A DNA stretch of 45,664 nt from Prevotella sp. (GTDB lineage: Bacteria; Bacteroidota; Bacteroidia; Bacteroidales; Bacteroidaceae), in contig JAFUZD010000019.1 of the NCBI GenBank assembly GCA_017476785.1, forward strand, positions 1 to 45,664, read 5' to 3'. Below the pieces are notes generated by a model, which was not told the DNA's origin, made no database searches, and saw nothing but the letters and a program-made list of their open reading frames with translations. The position numbers and the translations under genes were made by a program. Shown one piece after another: positions 8,961 to 16,761 of the stretch. Each line of letters starts with the position of its first letter. Position 1 is the first letter of the stretch.

Positions 8961-9740
8961 ATGAAGAAATCATTCATCATAATGGCATTGCTCTGCCAAC
9001 TGGCAGCAATGGCACAAGAACAGGCCGACACTGCGGCCGTCAACGTGGAGTACCTAATGAATACCGACAGCCTGCCATCGGCCACCGGCCATCTGTTGGT
9101 CGTTCCACACAGCGGATTGTTCTACGCCGACGATGGCACCATCTACTCTCTGGACCGCGCCAAGAGCCCGCGCATCGGCAAGTTCCGCTTCAAAGACCGC
9201 ATTCCTTTCGAACAGATGGCGGTCAGCGACGGAAAGTTTTTGGTAAAGAGCTATCAGTACGTGCTTCAGATTGACAGCACCCAGACCCGCATCGTAACCG
9301 AGATGGATACCCAAGCCTTTGCCATCTTCGCCGGATCCGGCGGACGATACCACGTCGTCGCGGCCGAAGCCGACAGTCTGTTTGCTTGGTATCAGTGCAA
9401 CATCACTACGGCAGAAATGGAATGCATCGTACGGCAGAAGGAGCCGATACAACTGATTCTGGACATCGGCGGCACAGCCTTCTGCATTACGGGCAAAGAC
9501 ATCTACTATGTCACCGACACCAATATGGACAAGCTCCTGACGGCCGACGACATCATCACCAGTGCCATCTACACGCCGCAAGGACTGTTCTACTGCACGC
9601 AGAACGGGCTGTTCCTGATGGATAACGAAGGCAACACCGCCACACTATCGGACGATGCCTATCACAGCCTGTACTATGACAACGGCACCGTCTATCTTGT
9701 GATGCAGAACGGAGCCATCTTGAAAATGGACTTGCGCTAA
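8961..9740 (+). CDS. Secreted beta-propeller-like protein of unknown function
   Basis: A 259-residue protein with a signal peptide (residues 1 to about 18, ending AMAQ). The rest is a series of short beta-rich repeats (LFYADDGTIYSLDR, GKDIYYVTDT, LFYCTQNGLFLMDNEGN, GTVYLVMQNGAILKMDL) that look like blades of a small propeller. No catalytic motif is seen. Last gene of the three-gene secreted-protein operon. Its TAA stop overlaps the stop of hutI on the other strand (shared bases 9738-9739), so the two operons converge with no spacer and no terminator between them. Confidence 0.72.
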   Translation: MKKSFIIMALLCQLAAMAQEQADTAAVNVEYLMNTDSLPSATGHLLVVPHSGLFYADDGTIYSLDRAKSPRIGKFRFKDRIPFEQMAVSDGKFLVKSYQYVLQIDSTQTRIVTEMDTQAFAIFAGSGGRYHVVAAEADSLFAWYQCNITTAEMECIVRQKEPIQLILDIGGTAFCITGKDIYYVTDTNMDKLLTADDIITSAIYTPQGLFYCTQNGLFLMDNEGNTATLSDDAYHSLYYDNGTVYLVMQNGAILKMDLR

Positions 9741-11008
9741 TCCTTCACCTCCTCGCCCCGCAAGAACACGCGTTCGATGAGGGGTTCGGTGTAGGCGTAG
9801 GGGATATAGTCGAGTGAGGGGATGGGGCGCGTGATGTAGAAGTTGGCCACCTTGCCGACGGCCAGCGAACCGTAATCGCGGCTGAGTCCCATCGCGCAGG
9901 CACCGTTGAGCGTAGCGGCATTCAGCGCCTCAGCGGGCAGCAACCGCTGCTGGATGCAGGCCAGCGAGGTGACGAACCGCATATCGCCCGAGGGCGTAGA
10001 GCCCGGGTTATAGTCGCTGGCTAATGCCACAGGCAGACCGGCATCAATCATACGGCGAACGGGCGCATAGGGCATCCGAAGGAAGAAGGACGTGCCGGGC
10101 AGGGCTGTGGGCATCACGTCGGTGCCACGCAGCAGCTCCATCTCGTCGTCGGTGATGCGCTCCAGATGGTCCACGGACTGGCAGCCACCTCGGACAGCCA
10201 CCTCTACCCCACCCGATGCGGCCAGCTCGTCAGCGTGAATCTTTCCGCGAAGGCCGTAGCGCCCAGCCGCATTGAGGATGCGCTCGGTCTCGTCGGGCGT
10301 GAAGAAGCCACGGTCGCAGAACACGTCGACATAGTCGGCCAGCCCCTCGGCCGCGACGGCAGGCAGCATCTCGCGGATAACGAAGTCGACGTAGCGGTCT
10401 TGGCTCCAGTCGCGCGGAACGGCGTGGGCACCGAGGAAGGTGCTGACCACGCGCAGGGGGGCCGTCTCGCGGATGCGTCGGATGACGCGCAGCATCTTCA
10501 GCTCGCCCTCCAGACTGAGCCCATAGCCACTCTTTATTTCCACTGCACCCGTGCCCATCCGAATGATGTCGCGGATGCGCCGCATCGACTGCCGGTAGAG
10601 CTCGTCTTCAGAAAGCTCATTCAGCCGGTCGGCACTGTTGAGGATGCCCCCGCCGCGGCGCGCAATCTCTTCGTAGCTCAGCCCCCGTATCTTATCAACA
10701 AACTCGCCCTCGCGGCTACCCGCATAGACCAGATGGGTGTGGGCATCGCAGAACGAAGGGAGCACAGCGCCGCCGTGAGCGTCGATGCGACGTACCCCCT
10801 CAATCCCCCCAAGAGGAGAAGACAAAGTGCCGCAAGCCTCCCCTCGGGGAGGTTTGGAGGGGGCTCCAAAGTCCTTCACGCATCCATCCTCGATGAGGAG
10901 CCACGCATCGTGCAGGAGGTCCTGCTGCGCCATCTCGCTGCCACAGAGGCGGTCGCGGCCGTGGCGGTCGACCAGCAGCAGGCCGATGTTATGAATCAAG
11001 AGGCTCAT
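9737..11008 (-). CDS. hutI: Imidazolonepropionase
   Basis: Third enzyme of histidine degradation: hydrolyses imidazolone-5-propionate to N-formimino-glutamate. 423 residues, amidohydrolase fold. The metal site begins with SFCDAHTHLVYAG (His90, His92); further signatures are GTGAVEIKSGYGLS, STFLGAHAVP, KIHADELAASGGVE and ASDYNPGSTP. Residues about 48-72 are an extra Pro/Gly-rich segment encoded by a GC-rich palindromic repeat (10795-10865) and are absent from a normal N-terminal beta-domain; the frame is preserved. It overlaps hutH by 20 nt, so translation is coupled, and it is the last gene of the hut operon. Confidence 0.96.
   Translation of the reverse strand: MSLLIHNIGLLLVDRHGRDRLCGSEMAQQDLLHDAWLLIEDGCVKDFGAPSKPPRGEACGTLSSPLGGIEGVRRIDAHGGAVLPSFCDAHTHLVYAGSREGEFVDKIRGLSYEEIARRGGGILNSADRLNELSEDELYRQSMRRIRDIIRMGTGAVEIKSGYGLSLEGELKMLRVIRRIRETAPLRVVSTFLGAHAVPRDWSQDRYVDFVIREMLPAVAAEGLADYVDVFCDRGFFTPDETERILNAAGRYGLRGKIHADELAASGGVEVAVRGGCQSVDHLERITDDEMELLRGTDVMPTALPGTSFFLRMPYAPVRRMIDAGLPVALASDYNPGSTPSGDMRFVTSLACIQQRLLPAEALNAATLNGACAMGLSRDYGSLAVGKVANFYITRPIPSLDYIPYAYTEPLIERVFLRGEEVKD
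10795..10865. repeat. REP-like palindromic element inserted in frame in hutI
   Basis: Outer arms CCCCCTC (10795-10801) and GAGGGGG (10857-10863) are complementary, and inside lies a 7-bp hairpin (10837-10852, loop TC). This C/G-block layout is like the Bacteroidetes intergenic REP-type repeats and like the element in dsbD at 21604-21694. Here it contributes about 24 codons without stop. Confidence 0.7.
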
Positions 11009-12479
11009 TGCGCAAGAATTCTACTGAACGGGCTATGTGGGGATACATCACTTCGTCGCACTCGATGAACGGCACCACCTTACGATAGTCGGCCAACAGA
11101 CGCTCGATGGCGGGCGAGGAGTGCAGCGGACGGCGGAACTGGAGCGCCTGAGCGGCATTGAGCAGCTCGATGGCCAGCACGCGCTCGGTGTTGAGCACGA
11201 CACGATAGAGCTTGGTACCGCCGTTGGCACCCATACTGACGTGGTCCTCCTGCCCCTGCGAGGTGGGGATGGAGTCGGCCGACGAGGGCATACAGAGCGT
11301 CTTGCTCTGGCTGACAATGCTGGCAGCCGTGTACTGCGTAATCATAAAACCGCTGTTGACGCCGGGACGAGCCACGAGGAAGCTGGGCAGTCCGCGGGTG
11401 CCGGAGACGAGCTTGTAGATGCGGCGCTCAGAGATGCTGGCCAGCTCGCTCAAGGCCAGTGCGAGGAAATCGATGGGCAGGGCGATGGGCTCACCGTGGA
11501 AGTTGCCGGCCGAGATGATGAGGTCGTCGTCGGGGCAGACGGTGGGGTTGTCGGTCGTGGCATTGATTTCGATATCGATGACCGACTTGACATAAGACAC
11601 GGTGTCCTTCACGGCGCCGTGCACCTGCGGGATGCAGCGGAAGGAATAGGGGTCCTGCACATTGGTCTTGGGCTGACGGGCCAGCTCACTGTCGCGCAGC
11701 AGCTCGTTCAGATGCTGTGCCGTGGCAATCTGCCCGGCGTGAGGGCGCACCAGATGGACGGCCAGCGTGAAGGGGTCGAGCCGTCCGTCGTAGGCATCGA
11801 GCGACATCGCAGCAATCACGTCGGCCCACAGGCTGAGATGCTTGGCGCGGATGCAGGCCCACGAAGCGAAGGCGGCCATATTCTGCGTACCATTAAGCAG
11901 GGCCAGCCCCTCCTTCGAGCCCAGCCGGATGGGCTCCCACCCCATTCGGCGGTTGAGCTCGGCACCGCTGATGACTTCGCCCTGATACTCCACCTCGCCC
12001 AGTCCGACCAGCGGCAGGCAGAGGTGAGCCAACGGAACGAGGTCGCCGCTGGCACCGACGGAGCCCTGCATATAGACCACGGGGCAGACGTCGTTGTTGA
12101 AGAAGTCGATGAGCCGCTCCACGGTATCCAGCTTGCAGCCGGAGTAGCCATAGCTGAGCGACTGAATCTTGAGCAGCGTCATTATCTTCACGATGTCGTT
12201 GGGCACGCGCTCGCCACAGCCGCAGGCGTGCGACATCATCAGGTTAATCTGAAGCTGAGCCAGTTGGTCAGCTTCGATGTTTATCTTGCAAAGCGAGCCA
12301 AAGCCCGTGGTCACGCCATAGATGGGTGCCTCGGCAGTGGCAATCTTGCGGTCTAAGTATTCGCGGCAACGAACGATGCGCTGACGGGTGTCGTCGCTCA
12401 GTTCCAGCTTGTAGCCGCGCAGGATGATTTCTTCTATCTTGTCGAGGGTCAAATGACCCGCACTGATTTGATGTACCAT
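10989..12479 (-). CDS. hutH: Histidine ammonia-lyase
   Basis: First step of histidine degradation: non-oxidative removal of ammonia from histidine to give trans-urocanate. 496 residues, full family length. The Ala143-Ser144-Gly145 triplet that cyclises into the MIO electrophile is present in QGSVGASGDLVPLAH. Other signatures are APIYGVTTGFGSL near residue 51, LNGTQNMAAFASW and QEDHVSMG. It follows hutU with about 100 nt between, a gap filled by a large inverted repeat, and overlaps hutI by 20 nt. Cytoplasmic homotetramer in the family. Confidence 0.97.
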   Translation of the reverse strand: MVHQISAGHLTLDKIEEIILRGYKLELSDDTRQRIVRCREYLDRKIATAEAPIYGVTTGFGSLCKINIEADQLAQLQINLMMSHACGCGERVPNDIVKIMTLLKIQSLSYGYSGCKLDTVERLIDFFNNDVCPVVYMQGSVGASGDLVPLAHLCLPLVGLGEVEYQGEVISGAELNRRMGWEPIRLGSKEGLALLNGTQNMAAFASWACIRAKHLSLWADVIAAMSLDAYDGRLDPFTLAVHLVRPHAGQIATAQHLNELLRDSELARQPKTNVQDPYSFRCIPQVHGAVKDTVSYVKSVIDIEINATTDNPTVCPDDDLIISAGNFHGEPIALPIDFLALALSELASISERRIYKLVSGTRGLPSFLVARPGVNSGFMITQYTAASIVSQSKTLCMPSSADSIPTSQGQEDHVSMGANGGTKLYRVVLNTERVLAIELLNAAQALQFRRPLHSSPAIERLLADYRKVVPFIECDEVMYPHIARSVEFLRNEPLDS

Positions 12480-12506
12480 ACTTTGATTAATTAATAGTTC
12501 CTTTAT

Positions 12507-12594
12507 AATTGAGAGTTGAAAATGGAGAATGGAGAATTATGATTAGCTCTGAGCGTATGAGCATATCATAATTCTCCATTTTCAATTCTCAATT
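12507..12594. repeat. Large inverted repeat between hutH and hutU
   Basis: Arm 12565-12594 (30 nt) pairs with 12507-12543 over its whole length, apart from one G-T wobble and a 7-nt insertion, which is a tandem copy of GGAGAAT. A GCTC/GAGC helix lies inside. The right arm overlaps the 3' end of hutU and supplies its last codons and stop. Such AATTGAGAATTGAAAATGG-type repeats are dispersed in Bacteroidales genomes. Confidence 0.8.
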
Positions 12595-14582
12595 TTAAAT
12601 TCAATAAGTTCATCACTGACGAGATGGGGCATTGTGACTTGCAGGCCGGGGGTGCGCTCCATCTCGCGGCGGATGGCCTGCATAGAGCCCTCGTTGCGGG
12701 CCCACGAGCGACGGGCAATGCCGTTGTTGACGTCCCAGAACAGCATCTCGCGGATACGACGGGCACTCTCGTCACTGCCGTCAATCACCATCCCGAAGCC
12801 GCCGTTGATGACTTCGCCCCAGCCTACGCCGCCACCATTGTGCAGGCTGACCCACGTAGCACCACGGAAGGCATCGCCGATGACGTTCTGCACAGCCATA
12901 TCGGCACAGAACTGCGAGCCGTCGTAGATGTTGCTGGTCTCGCGGAATGGCGAGTCGGTGCCGCTCACGTCGTGATGGTCGCGTCCCAGCACGACAGGCG
13001 CCGACAGCTCGCCACGGCGGAGAGCCTCGTTGAAGGCCAGTGCTATCTTCGTCCGCCCTTCGGCATCCGCATAGAGGATGCGGGCGTGCGAGCCCACCAC
13101 CAGCTGGTTGCGCCCAGCCTCGCGAATCCAATGCAGATTGTCGGCCAGCTGGCCCTGTATCTCTTTGGGAGCCGTCAGCATCATCTGCTCCAGCACCTCG
13201 GCCGCCAAGCGGTCGGTCAGTTCCAAGTCTTTCGGGTCGCACGACGTGCACACCCAGCGGAAGGGGCCGAAGCCGTAGTCGAAGAACATCGGTCCCATAA
13301 TGTCCTGCACGTAGCTGGGATAGCGGAAGCGGCCGTCGGCACGCACCACGTCGGCCCCGGCCCGGCTGGCTTCGAGCAGGAAAGCATTGCCATAGTCGAA
13401 GAAGTACATTCCCCGAGCGGTCAGGCGGTTGATGGCAGCCACCTGCCGGCGCAGCGACTGATGCACACGCTCCTTAAAGGCTTCGGGCTCGTCGGCCATC
13501 ATCCGCTTGCTCTCCTCGAGCGAGAGCCCTGCGGGATAATAGCCGCCGGCATAGGGATTGTGCAGCGAGGTCTGGTCGCTGCCGAGGTCGACACGGATGT
13601 CTTCATCGGCCAAGCGTTCCCACAGGTCGACCACATTGCCTACGTATGCCATCGACACGATGCGCCGTTCACTGACGGCCCGGCGGATGGCGGGTATCAG
13701 TTCGTCGAGTTCGGTGTGCAACTCGTCCACCCATCCCTGCTCATAGCGTTTCTGGGCGGCTTTCGGATTGATTTCGGCCGTCACGCTGACCACCCCGGCT
13801 ATGTTGCCGGCCTTCGGCTGCGCGCCGCTCATTCCGCCCAGTCCGGCCGTGACGAAGAGCTTCATCCCGTCGCCGCCCACGCGCCGTGCTGCGTTCATCA
13901 CGGTGATGGTGGTGCCGTGGACGATGCCCTGCGGACCGATATACATATACGAGCCGGCCGTCATCTGTCCGTACTGTGTGACGCCCAGCGCATTGCCGCG
14001 CTCCCAGTCGTCGGGTTTCGAGTAGTTGGGAATGCGCATTCCGTTGGTCACCACCACGCGCGGTGCCAGCTTGTGCGACGGGAAGAGCCCGAGGGGATGG
14101 CCGCTATACATCACGAGCGTCTGCTCGTCGGTCATCTCCGAGAGATATTTCATCGTCAGCCGGTATTGCGCCCAGTTCTGGAAGATGGCACCGTTGCCGC
14201 CGTAGACAATCAGCTCATAGGGATGCTGCGCCACGCGCGGGTCCAGATTGTTCTGTATCATCAGCATAATAGCGGCCGCCTCGCGCGAGCGGTGCGGATA
14301 GTCGTCGATGGGACGCGCCTTCATCTCATACTGCGGCCGGTAGCGATACATATAGATGCGCCCGTAGCACCGCAGCTCCTCGGCAAACTCCGGTGCCAGC
14401 TGCGGATGCAGATGCTCCGGGAAGTAGCGCAGCGCATTGCGCAGCGCCAGCCGTTTCTCGTCGGGCGTCAGTATGTCCTTACGTTTGGGGGCGTGGTTGA
14501 TGTCGTTGTCGTAGGGCGGCATTTCGGGCAGCGAGACGGGAATGCCGAGCCTGATTTCCTGTTGGAATTCTGCTGTTGTCAT
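12582..14582 (-). CDS. hutU: Urocanate hydratase (long form)
   Basis: Second step of histidine degradation: adds water to urocanate, using tightly bound NAD+ as electrophile, to give imidazolone-5-propionate. 666 residues, the long form seen in Bacteroidetes rather than the about 555-residue proteobacterial form. Signatures: ELIVYGGNGAIFQNWAQYR, MYSGHPLGLFPSH, QTAGSYMYIGPQGIVHGTT-like segment (here MTAGSYMYIGPQGIVHGTT), TAGLGGMSGAQPKA, DLGSDQTSLHNPY and MYFFDYGNAFLLEASRAGA. The last residues (KIEN) and the stop codon are encoded by the arm of the inverted repeat at 12565-12594. It starts 16 nt after ftcD and is co-transcribed with it. Confidence 0.96.
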   Translation of the reverse strand: MTTAEFQQEIRLGIPVSLPEMPPYDNDINHAPKRKDILTPDEKRLALRNALRYFPEHLHPQLAPEFAEELRCYGRIYMYRYRPQYEMKARPIDDYPHRSREAAAIMLMIQNNLDPRVAQHPYELIVYGGNGAIFQNWAQYRLTMKYLSEMTDEQTLVMYSGHPLGLFPSHKLAPRVVVTNGMRIPNYSKPDDWERGNALGVTQYGQMTAGSYMYIGPQGIVHGTTITVMNAARRVGGDGMKLFVTAGLGGMSGAQPKAGNIAGVVSVTAEINPKAAQKRYEQGWVDELHTELDELIPAIRRAVSERRIVSMAYVGNVVDLWERLADEDIRVDLGSDQTSLHNPYAGGYYPAGLSLEESKRMMADEPEAFKERVHQSLRRQVAAINRLTARGMYFFDYGNAFLLEASRAGADVVRADGRFRYPSYVQDIMGPMFFDYGFGPFRWVCTSCDPKDLELTDRLAAEVLEQMMLTAPKEIQGQLADNLHWIREAGRNQLVVGSHARILYADAEGRTKIALAFNEALRRGELSAPVVLGRDHHDVSGTDSPFRETSNIYDGSQFCADMAVQNVIGDAFRGATWVSLHNGGGVGWGEVINGGFGMVIDGSDESARRIREMLFWDVNNGIARRSWARNEGSMQAIRREMERTPGLQVTMPHLVSDELIEFKIEN

Positions 14583-14598
14583 CGTCTCTTGATTGTTT

Positions 14599-16308
14599 TT
14601 ACAGTTTAGATTCTACCATCTTGAATATCTCTCGTTCAGCCTTCTCTGCCTGTTGCATCAGTCTGTCGGCCTCACTGATGAGCTGGCCTGCCACCGTACG
14701 GTCTTGCAGCGAGGCTGCATTGATCTTGACGTTCAGGCCGGCACCCAGCACGGCGGCCCGTGCCGCCAGAGCCCCTACCCCGGCATCGCTGACGCTGGCG
14801 GGATTGCCCAAGTCGGCCATTGCGCGGCAGATGTCAAAGGCTTGGCTGGCCGCTTTCATCGTGTGCAGCGGCACTTCGGCCGCCATCAGCGTGGCCTGCT
14901 GGATGGCCGCTGTCCGGGCGGCGCGCTCGGCATCAGTGGCCTTCGGCAGCCCGTAGGCATCCATTATGCGGTTGAAGGCCTCCGTGTCCTCGTCGACCAG
15001 CCGCAGCAGCTCGCTCACCAGCCGCTGCCCACGGTCGGCCCAGTCGGAGAAGTCCTGCCACCGCTCGTCCCAGCCGGCCTTATGAGCCGACAGGTTGGCT
15101 ACCATCGTGCCCAGTGCGGCGCCCAGAGCACCCATATAGGCCGCCACCGTGCCGCCGCCGGGTGCCGGGCTCTCGCGCGAGGTCTCCTCGGCAAAGGCTT
15201 TCACCGTCAGGTCGACCAGTGGCTGCTGCGGGTGCGGGGTGGCATCCTCCATCAGATACTCAATCACCTTCTCGCGCGGATTGAACGGCCGCAGCTCGTC
15301 GAGTCCCATTGAGCGGACGGCCATCTGGATGAGGTCGGCCTCGGGAATGCCCACCGAGCGTTGCTGCTTCTGCAGGAAATAGCGGCCGGCATCAATGAGC
15401 ACCCGTTTGGGAACCAGTCCCACTATCTCGGTGCCCGTCACGCGGATGCCGCGCAGGGCTGCGCAGCGGCTCACCTCGTCGAAAGCCACGTGGAGCGGTG
15501 TCTGCCGAATGTCGGTGATGTTCATCGACACCTGCGCGATGCCATATTCGTCGATATACCACCCGATGGCCTTTGTGCCCTTCAGCGTTCCGGGCTGCAT
15601 TATGATGTCACCGTCGGCGTCGCGCTTCGGAGTGCCGGTGATGGGATGGCCCTCGCGGACGGGGCGTCCCTTCTCGCGCACGTCGAAGGCGATGGCATTG
15701 GCCCGCCGCGTGGAGGTGGTGTTCAGGTTATAGTTCACGGCGATGAGGAAGTCGCGTGCGCCTACCACGGTACAGCCCGTGCGGGCTACGTCCTCGTCGT
15801 AGGGGCGTGCGCCGTAGTCGGGAGCCTCCTGCGGGTCGCCGATGCGCTGGCGGATGCCCTCATACTCGCCCTTACGGCATACGGCCAGATTCTTGCGCTC
15901 GGGCTTGAAGGCCGCAGCCTCGTAGGCATAGCAGGGGATGCGCAGCTCGTCGGCGATGCGCTGTGCCAGCCGGCGCGCCAGCTGGGCACACTCCTCAAGC
16001 GTGATGCCGCTGACGGGAATGAGCGGTAGCACATCGGTGGCACCGATGCGCGGGTGGGCACCGTGATGCCGACGCATATCGATAAGCTGTCCGGCCGTGC
16101 CCACGGCGCGGAAAGCGGCCTCGCAGACGGCCTCTGGATCGCCCACGAAGGTATAGACGGTGCGGTTGGTGGCCTCGCCCGGGTCGACGTTGAGCAGACT
16201 GACGCCCGCCACGCTCTTGATGCTTTCTGCTATCTGGTTGAGCACACGCTGGTCGCGGCCCTCGCTGAAGTTAGGCACGCATTCAATGATTTGTTTTTCT
16301 TTTACCAT
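14599..16308 (-). CDS. ftcD: Formiminotransferase-cyclodeaminase fusion
   Basis: Bifunctional last step of the pathway: transfers the formimino group of N-formimino-glutamate to tetrahydrofolate, releasing glutamate, then deaminates 5-formimino-THF to 5,10-methenyl-THF. 569 residues, close to the eukaryotic and Bacteroidetes fusion length. The transferase domain (about 1-300) starts IIECVPNFSEGRD and contains RRHHGAHPRIGATDV; the cyclodeaminase domain (about 365-565) has ESPAPGGGTVAAYMGALGAA. The start at 16308 is chosen because the family N-terminus begins there, and two promoter copies lie just upstream; the longer open frame upstream is repeat DNA. First gene of the operon ftcD-hutU-hutH-hutI. 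Confidence 0.95.
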   Translation of the reverse strand: MVKEKQIIECVPNFSEGRDQRVLNQIAESIKSVAGVSLLNVDPGEATNRTVYTFVGDPEAVCEAAFRAVGTAGQLIDMRRHHGAHPRIGATDVLPLIPVSGITLEECAQLARRLAQRIADELRIPCYAYEAAAFKPERKNLAVCRKGEYEGIRQRIGDPQEAPDYGARPYDEDVARTGCTVVGARDFLIAVNYNLNTTSTRRANAIAFDVREKGRPVREGHPITGTPKRDADGDIIMQPGTLKGTKAIGWYIDEYGIAQVSMNITDIRQTPLHVAFDEVSRCAALRGIRVTGTEIVGLVPKRVLIDAGRYFLQKQQRSVGIPEADLIQMAVRSMGLDELRPFNPREKVIEYLMEDATPHPQQPLVDLTVKAFAEETSRESPAPGGGTVAAYMGALGAALGTMVANLSAHKAGWDERWQDFSDWADRGQRLVSELLRLVDEDTEAFNRIMDAYGLPKATDAERAARTAAIQQATLMAAEVPLHTMKAASQAFDICRAMADLGNPASVSDAGVGALAARAAVLGAGLNVKINAASLQDRTVAGQLISEADRLMQQAEKAEREIFKMVESKL

Positions 16309-16347
16309 ATCGTTGCATTGATTTAAAGTAATGACAATTCTTGCTCG

Positions 16348-16378
16348 CAAAGTTACGAAAAAACGACTGCAATACAAA
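16348..16378 (-). promoter_or_regulatory. Proximal hut operon promoter
   Basis: On the minus strand, TAACTTTG (complement of 16348-16355) follows TTTG (complement of 16375-16378) after 19 nt. Predicted start near 16340, giving a leader of about 32 nt to ftcD. A 12-bp imperfect palindrome covers 16375-16400. Confidence 0.8.
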
Positions 16379-16431
16379 AGGAAAACTTGTTTTTCTTTTG
16401 CATTGCCGAGTGACAGTAACTTCGGCAGAGC

Positions 16432-16462
16432 CAAAGTTACGAAAAGTCGAGAGAAGAACAAA
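16432..16462 (-). promoter_or_regulatory. Distal duplicate of the hut promoter
   Basis: A second TAACTTTG (16432-16439) with TTTG (16459-16462) again 19 nt away, exactly 84 nt from the first copy and surrounded by alignable sequence. A long A/T-rich palindrome spans 16453-16485. A third, damaged -7 box (TAACATTG) lies 83 nt further at 16515-16522. Confidence 0.7.
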
Positions 16463-16568
16463 ACAAACTCGTTTGTTTTTTCTTCCGAGACGGAGTAACT
16501 TCACGCTGAAAGCGCAATGTTACGGACAACTCGCTTGCTTTTTTGAAGCCGTGGGGCTTTTAGCGGTT

Positions 16569-16656
16569 TTGTTTGCGTGGCACAAACAGGCTGTTTGCAG
16601 CACGGAAACGGATTGTTTGCAGCACAGAAACAAACTGTTTGCGCCACGCAAACAGA
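16569..16656. repeat. Four tandem 22-nt palindromic repeats
   Basis: Units at 16569-16590, 16591-16612, 16613-16634 and 16635-16656, all exactly 22 nt. Each starts YTGTTTGC and ends with AAACA plus two bases, so each unit is itself an imperfect palindrome. The centre varies (mostly AGCAC or GCCAC). The same design occurs at 25649-25736. Confidence 0.85.
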
Positions 16657-16703
16657 ACTGAACAAGCCGCAGCTCGTGCCCGATACTGGCCTGCGGCAAC
16701 GGA

Positions 16704-16740
16704 AAAGCCGGTCAAGTCAACGGATTGACTGACCGGCTTT
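16704..16740 (-). terminator. Terminator of the kinase-like gene
   Basis: Arms 16704-16720 and 16725-16740 pair over 16 bp with one bulged A and a CGGA loop; on the minus strand a short T-run follows. It lies 22 nt beyond the stop of the gene at 16762. Confidence 0.85.
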
Positions 16741-16761
16741 ATTGTTTTTCCTGCGCAGCTG

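Larger units (their letters stand above)
16309..16761. other. Repeat-rich intergenic region upstream of the hut operon
   Basis: 453 bases without a gene. From left to right: two complete minus-strand promoters about 84 nt apart plus a third degenerate copy, each with an A/T palindrome; the 22-nt repeat array at 16569-16656; a short unassigned stretch; and the terminator of the kinase-like gene (16704-16740). Open frames here on either strand are by-products of the repeats. Confidence 0.75.

Noticed and set aside
12624-14609. Very long open frame opposite hutU (also opposite hutH, tamB, tamL and the WG-repeat gene)
   Set aside because: These frames are by-products of GC-rich codon use on the real strand: their composition is biased to His/Gln/Arg/Val, and they have no start context or family motif.
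16283-16661. Short frames between ftcD and the kinase-like gene
   Set aside because: They are made of duplicated promoter units and the 22-nt repeats.
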